Part shown: in pieces, positions 17,663 through 26,758 of the stretch
Position numbering within the stretch: the first letter of the stretch is position 1
Layout: every line of letters begins with the position of its first letter
Assembly (NCBI GenBank): GCA_902608845.1
Contig: CACLPR010000002.1
Location: 1-64,000 of the forward strand
Length of the DNA: 64,000 nucleotides
Source: an uncultured Pelagibacteraceae bacterium
GTDB lineage: Bacteria > Pseudomonadota > Alphaproteobacteria > Pelagibacterales > Pelagibacteraceae
Reading direction: 5' to 3'
Translations under genes and position numbers: made by a program
The notes under the pieces: generated by a model
What the model was told of the DNA's origin: nothing
Seen by the model: only the letters and a program-made list of their open reading frames with translations
Databases searched by the model: none

Positions 17663-18787
17663 TTATCTTTGATTTAATTGAAGAACTTTACGGTGTTTGC
17701 TACCTTTGTAACTCGCCAAAGGTCTGATTAATTTATTTGCAGCATGCTGCTCAATAATATGAGCCGACCAACCAGTAATTCTAGAAATTACAAAAATTGG
17801 TGTAAAGAAGTCAGTATCAAATCCCATTAAATGGTAAGTTGGTCCAGTAGGGTAGTCTACATTGGGATAAATGTTTTTTCTATCAATCATTACCTTTTCT
17901 ACTATGTCATAAATTTTTTCAAACTTTGTATCTTTTTTGATTTTGGCTACTTTTCCAAAATATTTTCTCATTGTCGGAACTCTAGAATCTCCACTTTTAT
18001 AAACTCTATGCCCAAAGCCCATAACAACATCTTTATTGTCTAAAGCTTTATTTATCCATTTAAGTGCATTTTCAGGTTTTTTTATTTTATGCATCATATG
18101 CATGACTTCTTCATTAGCGCCTCCATGTAGAGGGCCCTTCAAGCTTGCTATAGCACCGGTGATGGCACCATGAATATCAGACAAACTACTTGTTATGGTT
18201 CTAGCTGTAAAAGTTGAAACATTAAAACTATGTTCTGCATATAAAATTAGAGACACATCAAACGCTTTTACTATATCTTTGTTTGGGACTTTACCAAAAC
18301 ACATATGAAAAAAATTTTCTGAAAAAGATAGATTTTTTTTTGGTGAAATAATTTTTTTTCCTTTTCTAGCTCGATAAAAAGCAGCTAGTGCAACCGGCAT
18401 TTTTGCAAAAATTCGCATCACTTTTTGCATATTTGCTTTAGGTGAATTGTCTTTGGTTTCTTTATCCTCAAGGCCCATAATGCTTACTGCTGTTCTTGCA
18501 ACATCCATAGGGTGAGCTTTTTTGGGAAAATTTTTGATATCGTCTAACAATGTTTTAGATAATTTTCTCTCTTTTCGTTCTTCTTTTTCAAATTTTTTTA
18601 ATTGTTTTTTGGTCGGTAGTTCGCCATTAAGTATAAGGTAAGCAACTTCTTCAAATTTACATTTAGCACATAGATCCTGGGCAGCATAACCTCTGTAAGT
18701 TAAAGAGTTGATCTCAGGCATAACCTTAGATACTTCTGTTTCGTCAACAACTATTCCTAACAACCCTTTTTTGATTTCATCACTCAT
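17663..18787 (-). CDS. prpC: 2-methylcitrate synthase (citrate synthase family)
   Basis: Condenses propionyl-CoA with oxaloacetate in the methylcitrate cycle. The citrate synthase catalytic triad is visible: His in Y-A-E-H-S-F-N, His in G-P-L-H-G-G-A-N-E-E and Asp in D-Y-P-T-G-P-T-Y. The N-terminus G-L-L-G-I-V-V-D-E-T and the 374-residue length are of the short PrpC/type II group. It is the last gene of prpD-prpB-prpC and its start overlaps the prpB stop by one base. It might also serve as citrate synthase, but the flanking prp genes argue for methylcitrate. Confidence 0.9.
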   Translation of the reverse strand: MSDEIKKGLLGIVVDETEVSKVMPEINSLTYRGYAAQDLCAKCKFEEVAYLILNGELPTKKQLKKFEKEERKERKLSKTLLDDIKNFPKKAHPMDVARTAVSIMGLEDKETKDNSPKANMQKVMRIFAKMPVALAAFYRARKGKKIISPKKNLSFSENFFHMCFGKVPNKDIVKAFDVSLILYAEHSFNVSTFTARTITSSLSDIHGAITGAIASLKGPLHGGANEEVMHMMHKIKKPENALKWINKALDNKDVVMGFGHRVYKSGDSRVPTMRKYFGKVAKIKKDTKFEKIYDIVEKVMIDRKNIYPNVDYPTGPTYHLMGFDTDFFTPIFVISRITGWSAHIIEQHAANKLIRPLASYKGSKHRKVLQLNQR

Positions 18788-19683
18788 TACTCGTGTCCGT
18801 CTGTATTAAAATTATAAATTTTTTCGTCTAAAGAATTGTATTTCTCGTATTCCACAAGATCATATAATCTTTTCCGCGTTTGCATTTTATCAATAATATT
18901 GTTTTGATGTCCATCAGTAAAAATGGCACGTAAACCATCCTCTACATTTTTCATCGCTAATCGCTGAGTAGAAACTGGATAAATAACAATATTGTATCCC
19001 AGATCCTCAAGTTGTTTATAATTTAGTAATTTAGATTTTCCAAACTCCGTCATATTAGCCAAAAGATAACAATCAAGGGATTTTCTAACTAATTCAAACT
19101 CTTTTTCATCTTTTAAAGCCTCTGGAAATATTACTTCGGCACCAGCATCAACATATGCCTTACACCTCTCAACCATACTATCAATGCCTTCAACACTTTT
19201 AGCATCAGATCTAGCTATAATTTTAAAATTTTTGTCTTTTTTAGCACTTACACATTCTTTAATTTTTGATACCATCTTTTCTTTAGAGATAAGCTCTTTG
19301 TTATCTAAATGACCACATCTTTTTTGTTCAATTTGATCTTCTAAATGAACTGCAGCAACACCAAATTCTTCAAATGTTTCAATAGTTTCTTTGCAAGACT
19401 TAAATCCGGTATCAATGTCAACAATTGTTGGTAGATTTGTTACACGTGATATCAAGTAAGATCTAGTGCTAACATCTTGTAAAGTTGTTAAACCAATATC
19501 TGGAAAGCCCAAATCATTAGCCATTACCCCACCAGATACATAAACTGCATCATAACCGATTTCTTCTATTAACTTAGCTGTTAAGGGATTGTACGCTCCA
19601 GGTACCCTTAGAATTTTATTAGATTTAAGTTTGGTGTTTAGATCAATTCTTTTTTGCTTTAAATCTTTCTCAACAAAATGCAT
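18787..19683 (-). CDS. prpB: Methylisocitrate lyase
   Basis: Cleaves 2-methylisocitrate to pyruvate and succinate. A member of the isocitrate lyase/PEP mutase superfamily: the catalytic K-R-C-G-H motif has its cysteine at C123, the metal-binding D-I-D-T-G-F is at residues 89-94, and Y-V-S-G-G occurs early. Length of 298 residues matches PrpB. It lies between prpD and prpC with essentially no spacing, so the three are one translational unit. Confidence 0.93.
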   Translation of the reverse strand: MHFVEKDLKQKRIDLNTKLKSNKILRVPGAYNPLTAKLIEEIGYDAVYVSGGVMANDLGFPDIGLTTLQDVSTRSYLISRVTNLPTIVDIDTGFKSCKETIETFEEFGVAAVHLEDQIEQKRCGHLDNKELISKEKMVSKIKECVSAKKDKNFKIIARSDAKSVEGIDSMVERCKAYVDAGAEVIFPEALKDEKEFELVRKSLDCYLLANMTEFGKSKLLNYKQLEDLGYNIVIYPVSTQRLAMKNVEDGLRAIFTDGHQNNIIDKMQTRKRLYDLVEYEKYNSLDEKIYNFNTDGHE

Positions 19684-21186
19684 TTAAAAAATCCCTTTTT
19701 TGTTATTTTTTTTTAAATATTTTTTACTTACCTCTATATTTAATTTACTAAGAGTTCCTTTTTTTAATTTTTTTAAATTTTGTACAGTTTTTATAAATCT
19801 ATCACTTTCTTTTTTAGATAATATTTTATTAGTTAAAGTTAAAAATTTATTTATGTAATCTTTTCTTTCAAAAGGTCTTGTACCAAAGGGATGTGCATCA
19901 GCTCTTTCTAATTCTTCAGATATTTTTTTACCATTATTCAGAGTTACAACAATTTTTGCTCCAAATGATTTCTTTTTTGGATCAGGATGATGATATTTTT
20001 TTGTCCATTTCTTATCTTCATGGGTTGTTATTGATTTCCATATTTTAATTGTACTTTTTTTGTTTGCTCTTGCTTTAGTATAGGATTTTATATGATGCCA
20101 ATCTGCATCCTCCAAAGCTACAGCAAAAATATACATTATTGAATGATCCAATGTTTCTCTAGATGCATTTGGATCCATTTTTTGAGGGTCATTCGCACCT
20201 GTTCCGATCACAAAATGTGTGTGATGGCTAGTAAAAATATCTATTTTTTTAATATTATTTAAATCTGAAATTTTTTTATTTAATTTTTTACCGATATCAA
20301 TTAATGCTTGCGCTTGGTATTCAGCTGAATATTCTTTTGTGTACGTTTCTAGAATGGCTTTTTTTGGCTCATTTTTCTTGGGTAATGGAACATAATATTT
20401 TGCTTTTTTTCCATCCAATATTCTTGCAATAACACTGTCCTCTCCCTCATAAATAGGACTAGGAGCACCTTCACCTCTCATTGCTCTATCAACTGCTTCT
20501 ATAGCTAATTTACCAGCATGAGCAGGCGCATATGCTTTCCAACTTGAAATTTCACCTTTTCTAGATTGACGTGTTGAAATTGAAACATGAAGAGCTTGTT
20601 GGACTGCTTGATAAATGGTTTCAGTATTTAATTTTAGCATTGAACCTATTCCTGCAGCAACGCTTGGTCCCAAATGTGCAATGTGATCAATTTTATGTTT
20701 ATGAAGACAAATTCCTTTTACTAAGTTTACTTGAACTTCATAAGCAGTAATTATTCCTCTTAAAAGATCCACTCCACTTTTTTTAAGTTTTTCCCCGACG
20801 GCTAAAATTGGAGGAATGTTGTCACCTGGATGACTATAGTCAGCTGCTAAAAAAGTGTCGTGAAAGTCTAATTCTCTTACTGCCGTTCCATTTGCCCATG
20901 CTGCCCACTCAGCATCAAATTTTATTTTTGAATTAACTCCAAATAAAGTTGATGCTCCCTCTCTCCTATGGGCTTTAGCCATTTCTCTTGCAGATATAAC
21001 TGGTTTTCTATTTAATGAGGCAATAGCAACTGATGCATTATCAATTATTCTATTGATAACCATATCTATTGAGTCTTTATTTAACTTTGAATTATCACTT
21101 GCAATTTCTGCAATTTTCCATGCAAGTTGTCTTTTCTTCGGAAGATTGATTTTCGAAGGGTATACTTTAACAGTGTTTAACAACAA
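19684..21186 (-). CDS. prpD: 2-methylcitrate dehydratase
   Basis: Dehydrates 2-methylcitrate to 2-methyl-cis-aconitate. The MmgE/PrpD family is recognised from [14 protein letters not shown], followed by [10 protein letters not shown], and from [13 protein letters not shown] with A-P-A-H-A-G-K. Length of 500 residues, with a somewhat lysine-rich C-terminus, is normal. It is the first gene of the operon. No methylaconitate isomerase (prpF) or acnD is in the window, so hydration would need an aconitase elsewhere. Confidence 0.93.
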   Translation of the reverse strand: MLLNTVKVYPSKINLPKKRQLAWKIAEIASDNSKLNKDSIDMVINRIIDNASVAIASLNRKPVISAREMAKAHRREGASTLFGVNSKIKFDAEWAAWANGTAVRELDFHDTFLAADYSHPGDNIPPILAVGEKLKKSGVDLLRGIITAYEVQVNLVKGICLHKHKIDHIAHLGPSVAAGIGSMLKLNTETIYQAVQQALHVSISTRQSRKGEISSWKAYAPAHAGKLAIEAVDRAMRGEGAPSPIYEGEDSVIARILDGKKAKYYVPLPKKNEPKKAILETYTKEYSAEYQAQALIDIGKKLNKKISDLNNIKKIDIFTSHHTHFVIGTGANDPQKMDPNASRETLDHSIMYIFAVALEDADWHHIKSYTKARANKKSTIKIWKSITTHEDKKWTKKYHHPDPKKKSFGAKIVVTLNNGKKISEELERADAHPFGTRPFERKDYINKFLTLTNKILSKKESDRFIKTVQNLKKLKKGTLSKLNIEVSKKYLKKNNKKGIF

Positions 21187-21239
21187 AATGTCTCCTAGCT
21201 TATGATTTTGTTTTAATAGTTAAAATAAATTAATCAATA

Positions 21240-21905
21240 TTAAAGATATTCATTTATAATTTTCTCAATACCCACGAAATCTTTAACCAAGTGATTATGA
21301 TATATTTCACTAGATTTCTTCTCAGTATATCCATATTTTAACAAAATTATTGGAATTTCTGCAGCTTTAGCTGCGTTTGCATCTGTTTCACTGTCTCCAA
21401 TCATTATTGATTTATTAATGTCACCATCTAAAATTTCAATAATAGTAGTCAAATGTCTTGGATCCGGTTTACAATATTCAAAAGTATTGTATCCAGCAAC
21501 GTACTCAAAGTAATCATAAATTCCAATTTTTTTTAAAAGATCAACCGCTAAATGCTCAGTCTTATTAGTGCATACTGCCATAGAAATACTTTCTTTTTTA
21601 CACCAATTCAAAAATTCCTTTACCCCATTTATTAACTTACTTTCGTGAAATATATTTTCTCCATAGTAAGATAAAAATTCATTTGTCATCTCGTTTTGAA
21701 TTTTTTCATCAAACCATTTCCATTGACCATTAGCTTTTGCCATCATTGCTTTTGCACCTCTACCAACAGCATTTTTTAATTCACCCAAAGTTTTTGTTGG
21801 ATATCCAAATTTTTTCATAACATGATTATGAGCACGAATTAGATCTGGAGCAGTATCAATCAAAGTACCATCTAGATCAAAAAGAATGGTAAATTTTTGT
21901 GTCAT
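21240..21905 (-). CDS. gph: Phosphoglycolate phosphatase-like HAD hydrolase
   Basis: A cytoplasmic HAD-superfamily phosphatase. Motif I is F-D-L-D-G-T-L-I-D with nucleophile D10 and acid D12, motif II is the threonine in A-V-C-T-N-K-T, and motif IV is M-I-G-D-S-E-T-D-A-N-A-A. The helical cap between motifs I and II (R-A-H-N-H-V-M through G-R-G-A-K-A-M-M) is of the Gph type. At 221 residues it fits phosphoglycolate phosphatase, which recycles 2-phosphoglycolate from DNA repair, though other HAD substrates are possible. Divergent from the GlmU-like gene. Confidence 0.85.
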   Translation of the reverse strand: MTQKFTILFDLDGTLIDTAPDLIRAHNHVMKKFGYPTKTLGELKNAVGRGAKAMMAKANGQWKWFDEKIQNEMTNEFLSYYGENIFHESKLINGVKEFLNWCKKESISMAVCTNKTEHLAVDLLKKIGIYDYFEYVAGYNTFEYCKPDPRHLTTIIEILDGDINKSIMIGDSETDANAAKAAEIPIILLKYGYTEKKSSEIYHNHLVKDFVGIEKIINEYL

Positions 21906-21974
21906 TTAAAAGTATTATTAAGAAATATATTGTGAATTAATTAAACTAATACCCAAATATATAAAAAATATCAA

Positions 21975-22595
21975 ATGAAACAAAAAAAATTAATAAACCT
22001 TCAATTAAGGTTAAGAAATAAATTTCAAAAAAAAGGTGTCAAAATGAGTGCACCTGATACAGTTTTTTTTTCTGAAAATACTAAAATTGGTAGAAATGTA
22101 ACTATAGAACCCTTTGTAGTAATTGCTGATAATGTATCAATAGGGAATAATGTAAAAGTTTTATCCTTCTCCCATTTAGAAGGTGTAAAAATTGAAAACA
22201 ATGTAAATGTTGGACCGTATGCGAGATTAAGACCTGGAACAATGCTTAAGTCAGGATCAAAAGTTGGAAATTTTGTAGAAATAAAAAAAAGCATTGTTGG
22301 GAATAGATCAAAAATAAATCATCTATCATATGTGGGTGATACTATAATTGGAGAAAAAGTTAATATTGGAGCAGGGACAATTACATGTAATTACGATGGC
22401 ATTAAGAAAAATAAAACAATAATTGATGACGGTGTTTTTGTAGGCTCTAATTCGTCACTTGTTGCCCCAATTAAACTTGAAAAAAAAAGTATAATCGGTG
22501 CTGGATCAGTTATAACTAAAAAAGTTTCAAAAAACTCATTAGCCATTACTAGAGCCAAACAAATAGAAAAAAAAAATTATAAAAAAAAAAAATAA
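21975..22595 (+). CDS. Free-standing glucosamine-1-phosphate acetyltransferase (GlmU C-terminal domain only)
   Basis: A 206-residue left-handed beta-helix protein equal to the acetyltransferase half of GlmU, including the preceding linker helix and A-P-D-T-V-F. With a constant offset of 247 from E. coli GlmU numbering, all acetyltransferase residues are present: R86 (R333), K104 (K351), H116 (H363), Y119 (Y366), N130 (N377) and K145 (K392). The N-terminal uridylyltransferase domain is absent; the upstream 69 bases and the opposite-strand gph leave no room for it. It ends exactly where glmS begins, so the pair forms an amino-sugar operon. A separate uridylyltransferase must exist elsewhere. 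Confidence 0.88.
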   Translation: MKQKKLINLQLRLRNKFQKKGVKMSAPDTVFFSENTKIGRNVTIEPFVVIADNVSIGNNVKVLSFSHLEGVKIENNVNVGPYARLRPGTMLKSGSKVGNFVEIKKSIVGNRSKINHLSYVGDTIIGEKVNIGAGTITCNYDGIKKNKTIIDDGVFVGSNSSLVAPIKLEKKSIIGAGSVITKKVSKNSLAITRAKQIEKKNYKKKK

Positions 22596-24416
22596 ATGTG
22601 TGGAATTATAGGAATAATAAGTTCAAAAGAGGTTTCTAGCAGAATAGTAAACTCGTTAAAGAAACTTGAATATAGAGGATACGACTCCGCTGGCATAGCT
22701 ACACTCGTTGACGGAAATATAAATGAAGTTAAATGTGAAGGCAGAGTTGATGTTTTAGAAAAAGATATATCTAAATTTAATCTTAAAGGAGATATTGGCA
22801 TTGGTCATGTAAGATGGGCTACACATGGTAAGCCTAGCAAAATCAATGCACATCCGCATTCATCTGAGCAAGTGTCTGTAGTACATAATGGAATTATTGA
22901 AAATTCAACAATATTAAAAAAGATTTTAGAGAAAAAAGGTTACGTATTTAAATCACAAACAGATACCGAGGTAATTGCTCACTTAGTAACAGACTATCTA
23001 AAAAAAAACTCAATAAAAAATACTATAATTAAAGTTCTAAAAAAACTTCATGGAAGTTTTGCTTTAGGAATTATTTTTAAAGATCAAAATGATTTAATGG
23101 TTGGCGCAAAAAGAGGGTCCCCACTTGCAGTAGGGTATGGTCCAAATGAGAACTATATCGGTTCAGACTCGTATGCTTTAAAATCAATGACTAATAAAAT
23201 TTCTTATTTGGAGGATGGAGAGTTCTGTATTTTAAAAAAAGATCAGATAGAATTTTTTGATACAGATGGATCTCATATAAATAAAAAAGTGATGAATTTA
23301 TCTAAAAATGAAATTGATTATGATAAAGGCCATTATAAATATTTTATGGAAAAAGAAATTGATGAACAACCATCAACTATTAATGATTGTATTAATGAGT
23401 ATATTGATAAGTATAATAACCAAGTAAATATTTTTAATTTTCCCTGGAAATCAAGTTCAATAAGATCTGTGATGCTTATTGGCTGTGGAACAGCTTTTCA
23501 CTCATGTTTAATTGCAAAGTACTGGATGGAGCAAAGTACCAACCTAGACGTAAATATTGATATAGCCTCTGAATTCAGGTACCGAAAAGTTAGATTTAAA
23601 AAAGATTGTCTTTATATTTTCGTTTCTCAATCAGGTGAAACAGCTGACACCTATGCAGCTTTAGATTTATGCAAAAAAAATAAAATGAAAACTTGTGCTG
23701 TTGTAAATGTTGTAGAGAGCTCAATAGCAAGAAATGCGGATTTAGTTTTGCCAATTCATTGCGGTCAAGAAATAGGGGTAGCTTCTACAAAAGCATTTAT
23801 GGGTCAAATGTTAGTCTTATATATTCTATCTTTAAAAGTTTCTTTTGACCAAAAGTCCATTACAAAGAAAGAATATAAATATAAGCTTAAAAATTTACTA
23901 AAATTATCTAATTCTGCAAAAAAAACACTTAATGTAGACCAAAAGATTTTAAATATTGCTAAGGTTTTTGCAGAAGCAAAAGGCTCAATGTTTTTAGGTA
24001 GAGGCTATTCATTTCCCATCGCATTGGAGGGGGCATTAAAGCTTAAAGAGTTGGCTTATGTTCATGCCGAGGGATATCCAGCTGGAGAAATGAAACACGG
24101 ACCCTTAGCATTAATTGAGAACGGCATGCCTGTTGTTGTTTTAGCCCCCAGAGATGAACATTATAAAAAAACAATCTCAAATATGCAGGAGGTTATTGCA
24201 AGAGGTGCTAAAGTTTTATTGATTACAAATAAAAATAAAGACGAAATAACATCAGAGAATATTTGGGAAAAAATTGAAGTGGATAACCTTGACGAAGACT
24301 TAATACCTTTTTTAATGACAATACCTTTGCAAAAACTAGCTTTTTACTCAGCTTTAAAAAAAGGATATGATATTGATAAACCAAGAAATTTAGCAAAATC
24401 TGTTACTGTAGAATAG
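22596..24416 (+). CDS. glmS: Glutamine--fructose-6-phosphate aminotransferase
   Basis: Makes glucosamine-6-phosphate from fructose-6-phosphate and glutamine for peptidoglycan and lipid A. The N-terminal glutaminase begins M-C-G-I-I-G-I with the nucleophile Cys2, and contains the R-G-Y-D-S-A-G and H-V-R-W-A-T-H-G blocks. Two SIS isomerase domains follow (S-Q-S-G-E-T-A-D-T and L-G-R-G-Y-S-F-P-I-A-L-E-G-A-L-K-L-K-E). It ends with K-S-V-T-V-E, the canonical GlmS tail. Length 606. Its ATG abuts the stop of the GlmU-like gene without a spacer. No glmS ribozyme-like leader is possible in this arrangement. Confidence 0.97.
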   Translation: MCGIIGIISSKEVSSRIVNSLKKLEYRGYDSAGIATLVDGNINEVKCEGRVDVLEKDISKFNLKGDIGIGHVRWATHGKPSKINAHPHSSEQVSVVHNGIIENSTILKKILEKKGYVFKSQTDTEVIAHLVTDYLKKNSIKNTIIKVLKKLHGSFALGIIFKDQNDLMVGAKRGSPLAVGYGPNENYIGSDSYALKSMTNKISYLEDGEFCILKKDQIEFFDTDGSHINKKVMNLSKNEIDYDKGHYKYFMEKEIDEQPSTINDCINEYIDKYNNQVNIFNFPWKSSSIRSVMLIGCGTAFHSCLIAKYWMEQSTNLDVNIDIASEFRYRKVRFKKDCLYIFVSQSGETADTYAALDLCKKNKMKTCAVVNVVESSIARNADLVLPIHCGQEIGVASTKAFMGQMLVLYILSLKVSFDQKSITKKEYKYKLKNLLKLSNSAKKTLNVDQKILNIAKVFAEAKGSMFLGRGYSFPIALEGALKLKELAYVHAEGYPAGEMKHGPLALIENGMPVVVLAPRDEHYKKTISNMQEVIARGAKVLLITNKNKDEITSENIWEKIEVDNLDEDLIPFLMTIPLQKLAFYSALKKGYDIDKPRNLAKSVTVE

Positions 24417-24442
24417 TTAATTAATATTTAATAATATTCTGT

Positions 24443-25144
24443 ATGGTTCAAAAAAATTTTTACAAAAACAAATATTTTAGGAGCTTTGCAAAAAAAAAAT
24501 TAGGAATAAAAAAATTATTTGTAACAAATGATTGGGTAGCACATCATGGTATCGAAAGGAGTGGGACTAATTATTTAAGAGCAATTTTAATCATGTTGAA
24601 AATAAATCTCATAAATCAATTTGATCCTGCAGAAAATCATCCAACACACAAACATTTTAGATGGTACACAGACAAGTCGCTAATTCCAAATCTAAAAAAA
24701 TCACTAGTAAATAATCTTAATGCAAATAATATACATGATGTAAATAAAATATGTAAATATTTTCCGACTACCAATCATATTGTAATAAGAAAAAAAACTA
24801 TTTCAGGAGTTACATCTATTGCAAATTACTTTTATAATTTTAAATTTCTACAAGATAAAAAAGAATTAAAAAATAATATTCATATTATTTACAATGACTA
24901 TATTGCTTATTATGATTTTTGGCAAAAAATTTATGAAAAAAATCCATCTAGAGTGCAGATTATTTTTTATGAGGATCTTATTAAATCTTCAGAAGTACTA
25001 ATCAATGCTCTAAATATAATTGGAATTAATTCAAATATTGATATTCCAAAAAAAATAAATTTCGATGAACTTCAAGAGTCAAATATTTATAGAAAAAAAA
25101 ATTTTTCAGAAAATCAGATTTTAGAAATACTTTCCTATAAATAA
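24443..25144 (+). CDS. Sulfotransferase-like P-loop protein
   Basis: A 233-residue protein with a PAPS-type P-loop near the start, H-G-I-E-R-S-G-T-N-Y-L-R (residues 35-46), followed later by R-K-K-T-I-S-G-V-T-S and a C-terminal I-F-Y-E-D-L-I-K-S segment, all characteristic of sulfotransferase folds. It is short compared with typical 250-350-residue members but no break is seen. It lies 26 bases after glmS on the same strand, so a role in sulfating an amino-sugar or surface glycan is conceivable; donor and acceptor are not shown by the sequence. Confidence 0.65.
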   Translation: MVQKNFYKNKYFRSFAKKKLGIKKLFVTNDWVAHHGIERSGTNYLRAILIMLKINLINQFDPAENHPTHKHFRWYTDKSLIPNLKKSLVNNLNANNIHDVNKICKYFPTTNHIVIRKKTISGVTSIANYFYNFKFLQDKKELKNNIHIIYNDYIAYYDFWQKIYEKNPSRVQIIFYEDLIKSSEVLINALNIIGINSNIDIPKKINFDELQESNIYRKKNFSENQILEILSYK

Positions 25145-25280
25145 TTTTAAATTTTTTTAACTTATTAGTTAATCAAGACAGGAAATGAGTAAATTAGGTC
25201 ATATAAATCAAACTTTTTTTCAATCAAAATTATTTACTTTTTTTTAATTAAATTCTATATATACACTCCTAGATTGAATT

Positions 25281-26660
25281 ATGAAAAAATGGAAAGTTAA
25301 TAGTTGGAGAAATTATCCGGTTAAACATATCCCTGAATATAAGGATGAGGGTGAACTAAATTTAGTTTTAAATAAATTAAAAAATTTTCCTCCATTAGTT
25401 TTTGCAGGCGAAACAAGACATCTTAAAGATCAACTATCAAACGTTGTAGATGGAAAAGCATTTTTGTTGCAAGGTGGAGACTGTGCTGAAAGTTTTGCAG
25501 AATTTCATCCAGATAATATAAGAGACTATTTTAAACTTATGTTACAGATGTCTCTAGTGCTCACATATTCAGCATCTTTACCTGTTGTTAAACTTGGAAG
25601 AATTGCAGGACAATTTTCTAAACCAAGAAGTGCACCGACTGAAAAAATTGGAGATGTAGAATTACCCAGTTATCTAGGAGACAATATTAATTCTATAGAA
25701 TTTACCGAAAAAGGAAGAGCCTATGATCCAAAGAGACTATTTAGAGCTTATTCACAATCTGCTTCAACTATAAATTTATTAAGAGCATTTTCTAATGGTG
25801 GATTTGCAGATTTAAAAAATGTTCATATGTGGAATTTAGGATATATTAAATCAACAGCTCAAGCTAAAAAATTTAAAGAATTAGAAGATAAAATAGCTGA
25901 TGCTCTAGCGTTCATGGAAGCTTGTGGAATAACAGCAGATTTTAATAGAAGATTGTATACAGTTAATTTCTGGACATCACACGAAGCTTTACATTTACCA
26001 TTTGAGGAGGCTATGACTAGAGTCGACTCGACGACCGGTGAATATCACGATACATCGGCACATTTTGTATGGATAGGTGATAGAACAAGGCAAATTGATG
26101 GTGGACATGTTGAATTTTGTAAAGGAATTGAAAATCCAATTGGAATTAAGTGTGGACCAACGTCCAAGCCCGACGAAATTGCACGAATTTGTGAACTACT
26201 TAATCCTAAAAATGAAAAAGGAAAAATTACTTTAATATCCAGATTTGGTCATGACCAAGTAGAGAAATATTTACCAAAACTGATAAGAGGAATAAAAAAA
26301 GAAGGACTAAATGTTATATGGTCATGTGATCCAATGCATGGAAATACAATTAAATCAACAACTGGATTTAAAACAAGACCATTTAACAATGTTCTTAATG
26401 AGGTAAAAAATGTATTTGGTGTACATCAAAGTGAAGGTTCTTACGCTGGCGGTCTTCATATTGAAATGACTGGACAAAATGTGACAGAATGTACTGGCGG
26501 AGCTCAAAAAATATCAGACACAGATTTATCAAGTAGATATCATACACAATGTGATCCAAGACTTAATGCTAATCAAGCCCTTGAGTTAGCTTTTTTAATA
26601 TCAGATGAGATTAAAAAGAATACCTTGTATGCTAAAAACGGAATAAGAGCGGCATCTTAA
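25281..26660 (+). CDS. 3-deoxy-7-phosphoheptulonate synthase, class II
   Basis: First step of the shikimate pathway, joining phosphoenolpyruvate and erythrose-4-phosphate. The class II (plant/Mycobacterium-type) family is recognised from P-P-L-V-F-A-G-E, L-L-Q-G-G-D-C-A-E-S-F, K-L-G-R-I-A-G-Q-F-S-K-P-R-S, N-F-W-T-S-H-E-A-L and W-S-C-D-P-M-H-G-N-T. Length of 459 residues is standard. The 136 bases upstream contain a TATATA box and a 20-codon reading frame rich in phenylalanine (25185-25247), discussed as a finding. Confidence 0.95.
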   Translation: MKKWKVNSWRNYPVKHIPEYKDEGELNLVLNKLKNFPPLVFAGETRHLKDQLSNVVDGKAFLLQGGDCAESFAEFHPDNIRDYFKLMLQMSLVLTYSASLPVVKLGRIAGQFSKPRSAPTEKIGDVELPSYLGDNINSIEFTEKGRAYDPKRLFRAYSQSASTINLLRAFSNGGFADLKNVHMWNLGYIKSTAQAKKFKELEDKIADALAFMEACGITADFNRRLYTVNFWTSHEALHLPFEEAMTRVDSTTGEYHDTSAHFVWIGDRTRQIDGGHVEFCKGIENPIGIKCGPTSKPDEIARICELLNPKNEKGKITLISRFGHDQVEKYLPKLIRGIKKEGLNVIWSCDPMHGNTIKSTTGFKTRPFNNVLNEVKNVFGVHQSEGSYAGGLHIEMTGQNVTECTGGAQKISDTDLSSRYHTQCDPRLNANQALELAFLISDEIKKNTLYAKNGIRAAS

Positions 26661-26758
26661 TCATTTAATTTTTTAAATTAATTATTATATTTTAAATATG
26701 GAACCTAGCAAAAAAAGTTACATTTATTAAGGATTGGATATCTAATTACGTAAATTCA

